51,956 bases of DNA from Myxococcales bacterium (lineage in GTDB: Bacteria; Myxococcota_A; Bradymonadia; Bradymonadales; GCA-2716585): positions 1 to 51,956 of the forward strand of contig PBBL01000084.1 in assembly GCA_002716585.1 (NCBI GenBank), read 5' to 3'. The notes beneath the pieces are model-generated. The model made no database searches. It saw only the letters and a list, made by a program, of their open reading frames with translations, and was not told where the DNA came from. The position numbers were made by a program, and so were the translations under genes. Positions 17,773 through 26,404 of this stretch are shown piece by piece. Within the stretch, counting starts at the first letter, position 1; each line of letters starts with the position of its first letter.

Positions 17773-18684
17773 TCACGCGCCTGAGGCGCGGGTGGGGTTG
17801 TGGGGAGTTGGCTCCGGTGAGCCCTGGGAGGTGCGCTCGGCGGCCTCCTGCTCGGCCCAATGGGTGATGAGCGATGGCCCCTGGGCGGCGCAGACGCAGC
17901 TCGCGCCCGCGCGGTAGAGCGCCTTGAGCGCCTCCACGCTGTCTGGCTCGGTCGTCACCTTGACGCCGACGCCGTCGCCCACCACGGCGCGCATGAGCGA
18001 CACGGCGTCGAGCGCGTCGGGGGCGTGGGGCGCGCGCAGGTTGACCGACGTGGCGCCCGCCGCGCGAGCGAGGGCGCAAGCGGTCGTGATGGCGCGGGCG
18101 TCGAGCGCCGCGTCGCCGTCCGTCGAGCCCAGCGTGACGGTGGTGGGGACGAGCGCCGCCGCGGCGATCACGTCGCGGAGGTCGTCGCAGACCGCGCGGT
18201 AGTCCAGGTCGCGCAGCGCCCCGCCGAGCAGGGTGACGTCCAGCGCGTCGGCGCCGAGGCGCGCCGCCTCGCGCGCCGCGAACGCCCGCGTGGCGGAGGT
18301 CGCGGCGCCCAACGGGTCGATCAGCGCGCAGACCTGGGCGGTCGTGTCGGCGAGGAGCGTCGCGGCGAGCGAGACGTCCCCCGGGTGGACGGAGACGGCG
18401 TGGAGGTTGTAGACGCGCGCCTCCTCACAGCGCGCCTCCACGTCGGCGCGGGTCGCGCTCGCCGCGAGAGCGCGGTGCTCGATGTGTCGGGGCGCCTGCT
18501 GGGCGAGCAGCGGCGCGGTCGGGGCGCGGTGGTCTGGCCCTGCGGCTCGGGGCGGCGTGGGCGGCGCGGGGCGCTCCTCGCTCGCCTGTGGCGGAGCGTG
18601 GAGCGTGTCTTCGAGGATGCCGAGTCGATCGCGGACCCGGGTCTCAATGACTGACATCAGTTGGTTCATGTCCAGGTCGCTCAA
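17773..18684 (-). CDS. DeoC-fold (deoxyribose-phosphate aldolase-like) protein lacking the Schiff-base lysine
   Basis: A 303-residue protein. Residues 1-65 are a Pro/Ala-rich extension; residues 66-270 follow the DERA TIM barrel in order: IEHRALAASATRADVEARCEEA, AVSVHPGDVSLAATLL, PLGAATSATRAFAAREA, GADALDVTLLGGALRDLDY, ARAAGATSVNLRAP, LMRAVVGDGVGVKVT. In true DERA the barrel has V-K-T-S-T-G-F with a Schiff-base Lys; here the aligned residue is Asn (about N215). The secondary Lys (K242) and Asp (D149) are kept. Retro-aldol chemistry is therefore unlikely; it may be a pseudoenzyme or have a new activity. The start is TTG at 18684 with AGGAG 7 bases upstream; ATG at 18669 is the alternative. It is probably cotranscribed with the gtrA-like gene (28-base gap). 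Confidence 0.7.
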   Translation of the reverse strand: MSDLDMNQLMSVIETRVRDRLGILEDTLHAPPQASEERPAPPTPPRAAGPDHRAPTAPLLAQQAPRHIEHRALAASATRADVEARCEEARVYNLHAVSVHPGDVSLAATLLADTTAQVCALIDPLGAATSATRAFAAREAARLGADALDVTLLGGALRDLDYRAVCDDLRDVIAAAALVPTTVTLGSTDGDAALDARAITTACALARAAGATSVNLRAPHAPDALDAVSLMRAVVGDGVGVKVTTEPDSVEALKALYRAGASCVCAAQGPSLITHWAEQEAAERTSQGSPEPTPHNPTRASGA

Positions 18685-18712
18685 GGCTCATCTCCTGGGT
18701 CGGGCGGCGCGC

Positions 18713-19360
18713 CTAGGTGGTGGTGGAGGCTCCGGCGCTGATCGCGTGGGGCTCCGCGGGCGAGGGGGCGGGTTCGTCGGAGGTGCGCGCTGGTGTGGTC
18801 GGCGCGGCCTCAGGCGTCGTGTCGGAGCCTTCGGGCTTCTTCTTGAAGGTCCAGGTGTTGTTGACCACGAAGTTGACCACCGCCCCGGCGACGATCCCGG
18901 TCAGGTTGGCGACGTGCTCGCCGGGCAGCGCGCCGGTGACGGCGATCACCCCGTCTCGCAGCCCATCGCCGGGGAGCGCCAGCAGGGCGAGCAGGTGGCG
19001 GTTGAGTTCGAGCGGGACGGCCAGCACCCAGGCGATGATGAGCTGGATCAGCCCCGCGCCGCTGGCCACCAGCACGTACTTGAACATGCGCTCGAAGAAG
19101 GCGTTGGCGCCAGGCTCACGGCGATCTCGCCAGGTCCACAGATCGTTGAGGATGAAGTTGCTCAGGATGGACAGGCTGATGGCGAAGCTGCTGGAGGCCA
19201 GGATCCGTGAGGAGGCGTCCAGCTCGGAGAAGAGCACCTCGGCGCCTACCCAGAAGAGCACCACGTTGACCAGGACGCCGCTGGCGCCGACCGCGGCGAA
19301 TTTCAGGAATCGGGTGTACCTGCGCAGCGGCCCCGATGTGTCGTCAGCTGTCAATTCCAT
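18713..19360 (-). CDS. GtrA-like four-helix membrane protein
   Basis: A 215-residue membrane protein of the GtrA/DPMS flippase family. The signature is present: RFLKFAAVGASGVLVNVVLF, FAISLSILSNFILNDLWTW, and the late VVNFVVNNTWTF. It has four or more hydrophobic helices, with an extra ~35-residue stretch between helices 3 and 4 and a Pro/Thr-rich cytoplasmic tail. Family members are thought to move polyprenyl-phosphate-linked sugars across the membrane for surface glycosylation. The start at 19360 was chosen because TCGGAG precedes it; an upstream ATG at 19399 has no ribosome-binding site. It sits between the pseudokinase and the DeoC-like gene, all on the minus strand. Confidence 0.8.
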   Translation of the reverse strand: MELTADDTSGPLRRYTRFLKFAAVGASGVLVNVVLFWVGAEVLFSELDASSRILASSSFAISLSILSNFILNDLWTWRDRREPGANAFFERMFKYVLVASGAGLIQLIIAWVLAVPLELNRHLLALLALPGDGLRDGVIAVTGALPGEHVANLTGIVAGAVVNFVVNNTWTFKKKPEGSDTTPEAAPTTPARTSDEPAPSPAEPHAISAGASTTT

Positions 19361-19476
19361 GTCTCCGAGAAGGGGTCCCTCGCGTGCTGCCTCAACCATA
19401 GCCGCGCGCCGCCGCTCACGTCAACGCGGCGGGCGCTCCAGGGGGCTCACGTTGGGGGTCGCGCGGCAGGGGGCGC

Positions 19477-21264
19477 TCAGGTGTTCTCGGCGCCCTGGTA
19501 GAGCATCAAGGAGGAGTAGCGCCCCTGGGTGTCGGTGTCGAGGTCGCTGAACAAGGCGTCGATCCCAAGCGACTCGACCGTGTTGCGCGAGGCCATCAGC
19601 CAGCCGGGCTTGCCGCGCAGCGCGGCGTTGATGATGGTGCGGCTCAAGCGCTCCGAGGGTGGGTTCTCGCTGCCTGGGAAGCGGCGATCGAGGATCATCC
19701 CGATCGCGAGGTTGTGCGCCTGGGCGTGCTCGTTCATGCGCTCCAGCCAGTCGCCCACGCGGGAAGGGACGGAGAGCGCCATCAGGATGAAGCTGGTGGA
19801 GAGCTTGGCGTGCAGGAGCAGGGGTTGCCCGCCGGAGAGGCGGGAGTTGGCCTGGAGCGCCTCGCGGACCTTCGACTCGACAGCGATGATGAGGTAGGGC
19901 TCGTCCCTGGCGTCTTCGAGCCGGGTGGGGACGGGGCCGATCCAGAAGATGTGGTTCAGCCCGCCCGGGCGGGTCCGGGGGACCTTCTTGTGCGCGTCGG
20001 GGCCGATCAGGAGCGAGGCCTGGCGGCGACGACGGGTGCCGGTCTGCGCGACCCGCGGGGTCCTCGGCGGGGCGACATCGCGGCGCGGGGCGTTGCCGCG
20101 GCGGTGCTGGATGTCGGGGCGGGCGCGGCCCGACGGGCGCGACTCGCGCGGCTCCTGGGTCCGGGGCGGCGTCGTGCGGGACACGCGCGGAGGTCGCCCG
20201 CTCGCCCGAGGCGCCGGGCGCCCCACCTGCGTTCGAGGCTGCTGACCGCGGGGGGGCTTCGGGTCGGGCGTGCGCGGCGGGAGCGTGGGCTTGGCATGCA
20301 GCGAGGTGGCGATCGCCGGGAACGCCTCCACCTCCTGGGTCCACGGCTCCTCGTCGTCGCCGAGCAGGTCGTCGAGCAGCTCGGTCGTGAACAGGCGCAG
20401 GTGGCGGGCGTTGTCGAGGCGGTTCTCGACCCGCTTCGCCAGGAGCAGGTCGAGGAGGTTCTGGAGGTCGTCCAGGCCGCGCAGGCGAGGGACGATGTCA
20501 CCGACAGGGGGCGGTTCGAGGCTGACGATGTCGTCCCAGATCTCCGGGGAGGTCGTGTTCTTGTAGGGGAGGCGCCCGGTGAGCATCTCGTAGAACAGCA
20601 CGCCGCAGGCGTAGACGTCGATCGCCGCCGTGATGCCGCCGCCGAGGATCTGCTCGGGGGCCATGTACTGTGGGTGGTGCATCGACGCTTCGGGCAGCAC
20701 GGAGTCGTTGGGGTCATCGACCGGGCCGAGCTTGCACATCTCCAGCCCCGAGAGCTTGACCAGCTCCTGCCCGCTGCCGACGAGGTTCTCAAACAGGATG
20801 CACGAGGGCGACAGGTTGCGGTGCAGCATGTCGTTGTGGTGAATCTCCTCCAGCGCCGAGGCGAGCTGCTGGAGGATCCCCAGCGAGCGGGTCAGCGGGA
20901 GCGGCCCGTGGCGGTCGATCACGTCGCGCAGGCTGCCGCTGTTGAGGAACTCCGTCACCAGGTAGGGGTAGGTGTCCTGGTACAGCCCGCTGTCGTAGAG
21001 CGTCACGACGTTGGGGTGCCGCAGCGAGCTGAGCGCTTTCGCCTCGTGGATGCCGCGGTGGTTGGAGAAGTCCTCGATGGAGGTCATGGGGGGCCAGAGC
21101 TTGAAGAGGACCGGTCGCTCGATGATCCGCTGGACGCCTCGGTAGAGCTGGTTGTGGGCGCTGGCCTTGATGCGGCGCTCGATCAGCACATCGTTGATGG
21201 TCTGACCCATCAGGTTGATGTCGCTCAGGGCGCTGTCTTCAGGGTGTTGATCGTTGCTCTGCAT
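19477..21264 (-). CDS. Protein kinase-like pseudokinase with a novel C-terminal domain
   Basis: A 595-residue protein. Residues ~20-300 follow the Hanks-type kinase fold: VLFK lysine (K55), alpha-C Glu (E74), hinge YLVTEFLNSGSLRDVI, HRNLSPSCILFEN, then APE (MAPEQILGG) and DVYACGVLFYEMLTGRLPY. The Gly-rich loop is missing, the catalytic HRD Asp is Asn (N150), and DFG is replaced by SGL. By kinase rules this should be a pseudokinase. A Pro/Arg-rich linker (~325-420) leads to a ~170-residue C-terminal domain (IFWIGPVPTRLEDARDEPYL ... SLMLYQGAENT) that I do not recognise. No transmembrane helix is seen. The start at 21264 (MQSND) is preferred; the frame is open to 21375. It is probably the first gene of the minus-strand group with gtrA-like and deoC-like. 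Confidence 0.8.
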   Translation of the reverse strand: MQSNDQHPEDSALSDINLMGQTINDVLIERRIKASAHNQLYRGVQRIIERPVLFKLWPPMTSIEDFSNHRGIHEAKALSSLRHPNVVTLYDSGLYQDTYPYLVTEFLNSGSLRDVIDRHGPLPLTRSLGILQQLASALEEIHHNDMLHRNLSPSCILFENLVGSGQELVKLSGLEMCKLGPVDDPNDSVLPEASMHHPQYMAPEQILGGGITAAIDVYACGVLFYEMLTGRLPYKNTTSPEIWDDIVSLEPPPVGDIVPRLRGLDDLQNLLDLLLAKRVENRLDNARHLRLFTTELLDDLLGDDEEPWTQEVEAFPAIATSLHAKPTLPPRTPDPKPPRGQQPRTQVGRPAPRASGRPPRVSRTTPPRTQEPRESRPSGRARPDIQHRRGNAPRRDVAPPRTPRVAQTGTRRRRQASLLIGPDAHKKVPRTRPGGLNHIFWIGPVPTRLEDARDEPYLIIAVESKVREALQANSRLSGGQPLLLHAKLSTSFILMALSVPSRVGDWLERMNEHAQAHNLAIGMILDRRFPGSENPPSERLSRTIINAALRGKPGWLMASRNTVESLGIDALFSDLDTDTQGRYSSLMLYQGAENT

Positions 21265-21350
21265 GCGCTGTCCGGGGCAGGCGTCAGCGGGTGGGCGATC
21301 GACCCATCGCCTGTGCTGACGTGTGGGGGAGACCTTCAATCGCCAACCTA

Positions 21351-21372
21351 CGTTACTCAACTCAGAGTAACG
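21351..21372. promoter_or_regulatory. Palindrome in a divergent promoter region (candidate operator)
   Basis: Perfect 8-bp arms cgttactc (21351-21358) and gagtaacg (21365-21372), with 6 bases between, lie in the 237-base gap separating the pseudokinase and ammonia-lyase starts. The size and symmetry suit a dimeric helix-turn-helix repressor. No regulator gene is adjacent, so the partner is unknown. Confidence 0.5.
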
Positions 21373-21501
21373 CATGCGCGAGGGGGATGGCCAACACTAA
21401 ATGGATCCCCTATACCGTGGGCAAGCAACGCAGGGCCCACGCCACCCCGGAGGCGACAGTCGCCGCGAGGGTGTCCGGAGCCCCTTGAGGAGCAGGGAGC
21501 G

Positions 21502-23517
21502 ATGTCCAAGTCAATCGAAGTGCGAGGTCAGGGCCTGTCGCTGGAGAGCGTGATCCAGGTCGCCCGCGAGGGGCGCGCGGCGCACCTGTCCGAAGGGGCG
21601 AAGGCGCGCATGGCGCGGTCGCGGGCCGTGGTCGATCGCCTGTTGGAGGAGCGCGTCAAGGTCTATGGGCTGACGACCGGGTTCGGCAGCAAGAAGAACG
21701 TCTTCATCGACCCCGCCGAGACGCGGCGCTTGCAGCGGAACCTCATCCGCTCGCACAGCTGCGGGGTCGGCGAGCCGCTCGACGAGGACGTCACCCGGGC
21801 GACCATCCTGCTGCGCGCCAACACGTTGGCGCGGGGGATGTCCGGGGTGCGGGTCAAGGTCGTGCAGGCGCTGTTGCGGCTGCTGGAGCTGCGGATCGTG
21901 CCGTTCATCCCCTCCAAGGGGTCGCTCGGGGCGTCGGGCGACCTCGCGCCGCTGAGCCACCTCGCGCTGGTCCTCACAGGGGAGCCCGAGGGGCGCATCG
22001 TCGCCCCGGAGCGGCTGCGCGAGGGTCAGCTGTGCGAGCGGTTGGAGCCCGACGCCTTCGTCCCCTCCACGCCCGAGCGGCTGCGCTCGCTCGGGTTCGA
22101 GCCGGTGTCGCTGGAGGCCAAGGAGGGGCTGGCGCTCAACAACGGCACCCAGGTCATGACCGCGATCGGGCTGCTCACCATCCACGACGCGCGGCGCCTC
22201 ACGCTGGCGGCGGAGGGCGCCTGCGCGATGAGCTTCGACGCGCTCAAGGCGGTCCTCCACTGCCTCGACCCGAGGCTCCACGCCGCCCGACCCCACCCGG
22301 GGCAGCAGGAGACCGCCCGGCACCTCCGCCGCTTCGTGCGGGGCTCCCAGATCCTGCGCCTGCCGTTGAACATGGCCTACGTCAACGCGGCGATCCGGTC
22401 CCTCAAGGAGGCGCTGTTCCACCTCGCCAGCCAGGACTCGCCGCTCGCGGACGACATCGCCGAGCGCGTCCGGGGGGTCGAGGAGGCGCTCGACGGGCTG
22501 CGCCAGGACGCCGAGGCGCCGCTCGCCTACTCGCCCCGCAGCGACGTCGGCGACCTGGAGACCTACCGTCAGGCGCTCGCCGGACCCAAGCAGGAGCTGT
22601 CGGGCGCTTACCGCTCGCTCCTCTCCAGCAGCCTCGGCGACGTCCACCTCGCCCAGCGGGCGCTGTCGGACGCGCTGGCGAGCCTGGAGGCGGCGGTGCC
22701 GGTGATGCCGCCGGTGCAGGACAACTACTCGCTGCGGTGCGCCCCCCAGGTGATCGGCGCGGTCCGGCAGGTGGTGGATCACGTCGAGCAGGTGCTCCTG
22801 ACGGAGGCCAACAGCGCCACGGACAACCCGCTCATCATCCCCCCCGAGGTCGATGAGGGTGGCGCGCCGCTGCCGCTCGACGACTTGGACGCCTACCGCG
22901 CGCGGCTCACCGCCGCGCTCTGCCGGGCGTGCGTGCGCTCCGGCGGCAACTTCCACGGGGAGCCGGTGGCGCTGGCGATGGATTACCTGGCGATCGGGCT
23001 GTCCGAGCTGGGCAACATCTCCGAGCGGCGCGTCGCGCACATGGTGGATGGGCACCTCAACCAGGGGCTGCCGAGCCTGCTGATCCACCACGCTGGGCTC
23101 AACTCGGGGTTCATGATCCCGCAGTACACGGCCGCCGCGCTCGTGAGCGAGAACAAGAGCATGGCCCACCCCGCGAGCGTCGACTCGATCCCCTCGTGCG
23201 AGAACACCGAGGACCACGTCAGCATGGGGACGATCGCCGCCCGCAAGGCGCGCCAGATCCTGCGCTGCTCGGAGGAGGTGGTCGCGATCGAGCTGCTGAC
23301 GGCCTTTCAGGCGCTCCACTTCAGGCGCCCGCTGCGCCCCGGGGTGGCGTCGCGGTGGCTCACCGAGCTGCTCCAGGGCAACGGGGTCACCTTCGTCGAG
23401 GAGGATCGGGCGCTGCACGGCGACATCGCGCTGGTCGTGCGGCTGATCCGCGAGGGCGCCCCGACCGAGCTGCTGGAAGGGCTCAGCGAAGGCCTTGAGG
23501 ACGGAGGGGGGGCATGA
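21502..23517 (+). CDS. Histidine/aromatic ammonia-lyase family protein, enlarged
   Basis: A 671-residue member of the MIO-dependent ammonia-lyase family (HAL/PAL), which eliminates ammonia from an aromatic amino acid. Visible motifs: Y55 in VYGLTTGFG; H85 in RSHSCGVGEPL, a position favouring histidine in HutH; the MIO tripeptide A144-S145-G146 in GSLGASGDLAPLSHLAL; NNGTQVMTAIGLL; RPHPGQ; VQDNYSLRCAPQVIGAVRQV; EANSATDNPL; SGGNFHGEPVALAMDYLAI; ISERR; NSGFMIPQYTAAALVSENK; HPASVDSIPSCENTEDHVSM. HutH is normally ~510 residues; the extra length comes mainly from ~100 residues between about 285 and 403 and a smaller insert near 450-475. No hutU or hutI is nearby. GGGAGC precedes the ATG. It overlaps the next gene by 4 bases (ATGA). 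Confidence 0.85.
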   Translation: MSKSIEVRGQGLSLESVIQVAREGRAAHLSEGAKARMARSRAVVDRLLEERVKVYGLTTGFGSKKNVFIDPAETRRLQRNLIRSHSCGVGEPLDEDVTRATILLRANTLARGMSGVRVKVVQALLRLLELRIVPFIPSKGSLGASGDLAPLSHLALVLTGEPEGRIVAPERLREGQLCERLEPDAFVPSTPERLRSLGFEPVSLEAKEGLALNNGTQVMTAIGLLTIHDARRLTLAAEGACAMSFDALKAVLHCLDPRLHAARPHPGQQETARHLRRFVRGSQILRLPLNMAYVNAAIRSLKEALFHLASQDSPLADDIAERVRGVEEALDGLRQDAEAPLAYSPRSDVGDLETYRQALAGPKQELSGAYRSLLSSSLGDVHLAQRALSDALASLEAAVPVMPPVQDNYSLRCAPQVIGAVRQVVDHVEQVLLTEANSATDNPLIIPPEVDEGGAPLPLDDLDAYRARLTAALCRACVRSGGNFHGEPVALAMDYLAIGLSELGNISERRVAHMVDGHLNQGLPSLLIHHAGLNSGFMIPQYTAAALVSENKSMAHPASVDSIPSCENTEDHVSMGTIAARKARQILRCSEEVVAIELLTAFQALHFRRPLRPGVASRWLTELLQGNGVTFVEEDRALHGDIALVVRLIREGAPTELLEGLSEGLEDGGGA

Positions 23518-25421
23518 GGCGCGTCGGATGGTTGGCGGCGCTGGCGGCGCTGCTCGCGTGGGCGCCGCTCGGGTGCACGGGGCCGACGGCCCACTCCGGG
23601 GCGTCGGCGCCGTCCCACCCCGATGAGGCGCTCAAGCCCGGGCTGTCGCTGCTCACCCCGTACGACTTTCAGGGGGGGTCGCTCCAGGGGCTGCGCTGGC
23701 TGGACAACTTCGCGCTCAATCAGCCGCGCTCAGCGGCTGGGCGTCGAGCGCGCTACTGGCTCCTGCGGGCCCGGATCGACTGGTTGACGCGGGCCTACCT
23801 CGAACCGGACACGTCCGCGCGGCTGGCCGCGCTCCAGGGGTTGATGGATCACCTGGGGGTGGCGCACGGCGCGTCGCTCAACAACGCCGAGCTGTTCGCG
23901 GTGGTGGAGGCGTTGGAGGGCCACGCCCGCGGCCTCCAGCGCATCCCCGAGTACGAGGAGGTCGGCGACGGCGCGCTGGCGCTGCTCCAGGTGTTCCGAA
24001 ACCTGGACCTGTCGCCGGGGTACTTCGAGGGGATCGCGCGCCTGCGCGCCGCGCTCCCCGACGATGGGCTGCCCTCGGAGGCGAGCGCGGCGGTCTTCGC
24101 CCCCAACGCCCTGCTGATCGCCTCCACCGACCTGTTGGCCCAGCTCCCGGAGCTGGATCGCCTCAGCCCGGAGCGCCAGCCGCACCTCCTGGCGCGCTTG
24201 ATGGCCTACACCTGCCCACGGGGGCTGGTCGCCTTCGCGAGCGCGCCGCTGGAGGAGCGCGAGGAGGCGCTTCGGGAGCTGTGCGGGTGGCCCTGCCCGG
24301 AGGCGGGCGAGCTGACGCCGCCCGATCGCCCGTCGGTCCTCCAGGCCTGTGGGCATGCGGTCTTTTCGGGGCCGTCGCTCTTTTCTGTGGGCAACGAGGC
24401 GGTGGTGAGGCTGCTGGGCGATCTGTCGCTCATGGGGCGACAGGGGCGTCAGCTCCTCGACGAACGCGCGGCGGCGACGAAGCGCTTCCCGGTGCTCGCG
24501 GCGCGATGGGGGGAGTTGGAGCGGCTGGTGGATGAGATCGACGGGCGAGCCTTTGTCCTCGATCTGCCCGAGTACCGAGGCACGGTGCGGATCGGTGTCA
24601 CCGATTTGACGCTGCCCCAAGCCCGATACACACGGCCTCCCGAGGTCGCGGCGGTGCTGGTGTGGGTGCTGCCCGGCGGAGGCGTGACGCTCTCGCGCCA
24701 GCCGCTGGCGCGGGTCACCCGGACCACGGTCGAGCTGGACAACGGGCGCGCCTCAGTCGCTCCGGGCGTCGCGCTGGACGCCTACCCGGGCCCGTCCTGG
24801 GAGGCGGCGCGCGCCGCGCTCGATCAGGGGATGGGCGAGTCGCTGCGCGCGGCGGCGGACGCGTTCGGGTTTGACGCCGACGCGGTCGGGCCTGCCAACG
24901 TGATCCCGAAGGTCGTCGTGGGAGGGGAGGCGTCGGGGGCGTCGCTCCTGGCGGTGGGCGACGCCATCGCGCATCGCGGACACCCGCGCCTGGACCTGGT
25001 GGTCTCCGACGTGGCCTTGGAGCGCGCGGGGCTCGTCCGGCTGTGGGTCGGTCGCGACAGACCGCGGGGCGCGCCCTGGGTGCGCGTGGAGCAGGGGGCG
25101 GTGGTGTTGGGGACGCCACGTGGAGAAGGCTGGGTCAGCGAGCGCTTCCCGACGGGGGCAGAGGGGATGGGGCTGACGGAGCTCTACCTGAGGCTGATGC
25201 CGCTGGCCGCGGCCCGGGAGGGGGAGCGGCTGCCGACCCTGGGGGTTGAGATCGCCCCGGAGGCGTCGGCGGCGGAGGTCGTCAAGGTGCTGGACGTGGT
25301 GCGCTACTGGTGGAGCGTCGCCCCTGGCGCTTCGGGTGAGGCGATCCTGGGCGCGGAGCCTCAGGCGGTCGCGCGGATCCCGAAGGTGTTGGCGGAGCGC
25401 CTGGTGTGGGTGCTGCCGTGA
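23514..25421 (+). CDS. Putative lipoprotein coupled to the ammonia-lyase gene, function unknown
   Basis: A 635-residue protein with a lipoprotein signal (LAALAALLAWAPLGC, Cys about residue 21). The N-terminal ~300 residues are helical and Leu/Ala-rich, similar in texture to TPR-like repeat proteins. The C-terminal ~300 residues are beta/alpha (VVVGGEASGASLLAVGD, GVEIAPEASAAEVVKVLDVV). The last segment recalls the ExbD/TolR-like pattern seen in some myxobacterial outer-surface proteins, but this is weak. The start ATG overlaps the stop of the ammonia-lyase (ATGA), implying translational coupling and perhaps a shared function. It ends 3 bases from the convergent sigma factor gene. I cannot name the family. 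Confidence 0.65.
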   Translation: MRRVGWLAALAALLAWAPLGCTGPTAHSGASAPSHPDEALKPGLSLLTPYDFQGGSLQGLRWLDNFALNQPRSAAGRRARYWLLRARIDWLTRAYLEPDTSARLAALQGLMDHLGVAHGASLNNAELFAVVEALEGHARGLQRIPEYEEVGDGALALLQVFRNLDLSPGYFEGIARLRAALPDDGLPSEASAAVFAPNALLIASTDLLAQLPELDRLSPERQPHLLARLMAYTCPRGLVAFASAPLEEREEALRELCGWPCPEAGELTPPDRPSVLQACGHAVFSGPSLFSVGNEAVVRLLGDLSLMGRQGRQLLDERAAATKRFPVLAARWGELERLVDEIDGRAFVLDLPEYRGTVRIGVTDLTLPQARYTRPPEVAAVLVWVLPGGGVTLSRQPLARVTRTTVELDNGRASVAPGVALDAYPGPSWEAARAALDQGMGESLRAAADAFGFDADAVGPANVIPKVVVGGEASGASLLAVGDAIAHRGHPRLDLVVSDVALERAGLVRLWVGRDRPRGAPWVRVEQGAVVLGTPRGEGWVSERFPTGAEGMGLTELYLRLMPLAAAREGERLPTLGVEIAPEASAAEVVKVLDVVRYWWSVAPGASGEAILGAEPQAVARIPKVLAERLVWVLP

Positions 25422-25424
25422 GCC

Positions 25425-26270
25425 TCAGCCCATGTCCTTGAGCTGCGATCGCAGCGCCAGGATGATCGCCTTGTGAAGCTGCGAGATGCGGGACTCGGTC
25501 AGGTTCAAGACCTCACCGATCTGGCGGAAGTTGAGGCCATCGCGGTAGTGGAGCGACATGATGATCTGGTCGCGCTCTTCGAGCTTGCCGAGGCGGTCGG
25601 CGATCAGGTGGATCTTCTCGCGACGCAGGAGCTGGCGGAAGGCCTCATAGCCCTCGGTCTCGGGGGTGGACTGGTTGGGGGCGAACGCCTCGGCGGGCTC
25701 GGGGACCGACGCGGACGGGGAGCCGGTGGAGGGGCCGTCGTTGTAGTAGCCGGCGAGCGCGTCGTTGTAGGACACGGTGGTGGCGCGCTCGACCTGGAGG
25801 CGGAACTCCTGGTAACGCTCCAGGCTGACGTCCATGGCTCCAGCGATCTCCTCCTCGCTGGGCTCGCGACCGAGCCTGTGCCGGAGCGACTCGATGAGGC
25901 GCTCGGAGTGCTTGAACCGGGTGCGCAGCACGCGGGGCATCGGGTCGCGGTGGCGCAGCTCGTCGAGGATCGCGCCGCGGATGCGGTACGCCGCGTAGGA
26001 GGCGAACGTCGTGCCCTTGGTGGCGTCGTACTTGTCGATGGCGTCCATCAGGCCGAGCGCCCCGACCCCGTACAGGTCTTCGCACTGCACGTAGGAGGGG
26101 AGGCGGCGCGCCATGCGGCGGATCACGGCCCAGATGAGGTGGGCGTGGCGCTCGGCGAGCTGGGTGCGGTCGAGCTGGGCGTCGGCGAGAGAGGCGGCGT
26201 CCTCCTGGTTGTTCAGGTTGTGCGCGTTATCCTCATAATCGAACTTGGCGGCAGCGGACGTGTTGGACAT
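25425..26270 (-). CDS. fliA: FliA-type sigma factor (sigma-28 family)
   Basis: A 281-residue group 3 sigma factor. Region 2 reads AHLIWAVIRRMARRLP...EDLYGVGALGLMDAIDKYDATKG followed by FASYAAYRIRGAILDELR. Region 3 is PSEEEIAGAMDVSLERYQE. Region 4 is LEERDQIIMSLHYRDGLNFR followed by QIGEVLNLTESRISQLH. Sigma-28 directs late flagellar genes. The neighbouring flhF on the same strand supports a flagellar role. A ~55-residue acidic/Ser-rich linker sits between regions 3 and 4. ATG at 26270 was chosen because GGAAG lies immediately upstream; the frame is open further up. flgM was not recognised in the window. Confidence 0.9.
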   Translation of the reverse strand: MSNTSAAAKFDYEDNAHNLNNQEDAASLADAQLDRTQLAERHAHLIWAVIRRMARRLPSYVQCEDLYGVGALGLMDAIDKYDATKGTTFASYAAYRIRGAILDELRHRDPMPRVLRTRFKHSERLIESLRHRLGREPSEEEIAGAMDVSLERYQEFRLQVERATTVSYNDALAGYYNDGPSTGSPSASVPEPAEAFAPNQSTPETEGYEAFRQLLRREKIHLIADRLGKLEERDQIIMSLHYRDGLNFRQIGEVLNLTESRISQLHKAIILALRSQLKDMG

Positions 26271-26404
26271 CTTCCAGACCCTCTCTGGTTTGTGAATCGG
26301 GACGTTGTGTATGTAATCGCGACCAGGCGATATCGGTCTCAATACGGGCAGACTTTAATGCGAAGCGCGTGCCAGGTTTGGACGCCAAGGCATTGACGAC
26401 CGAC

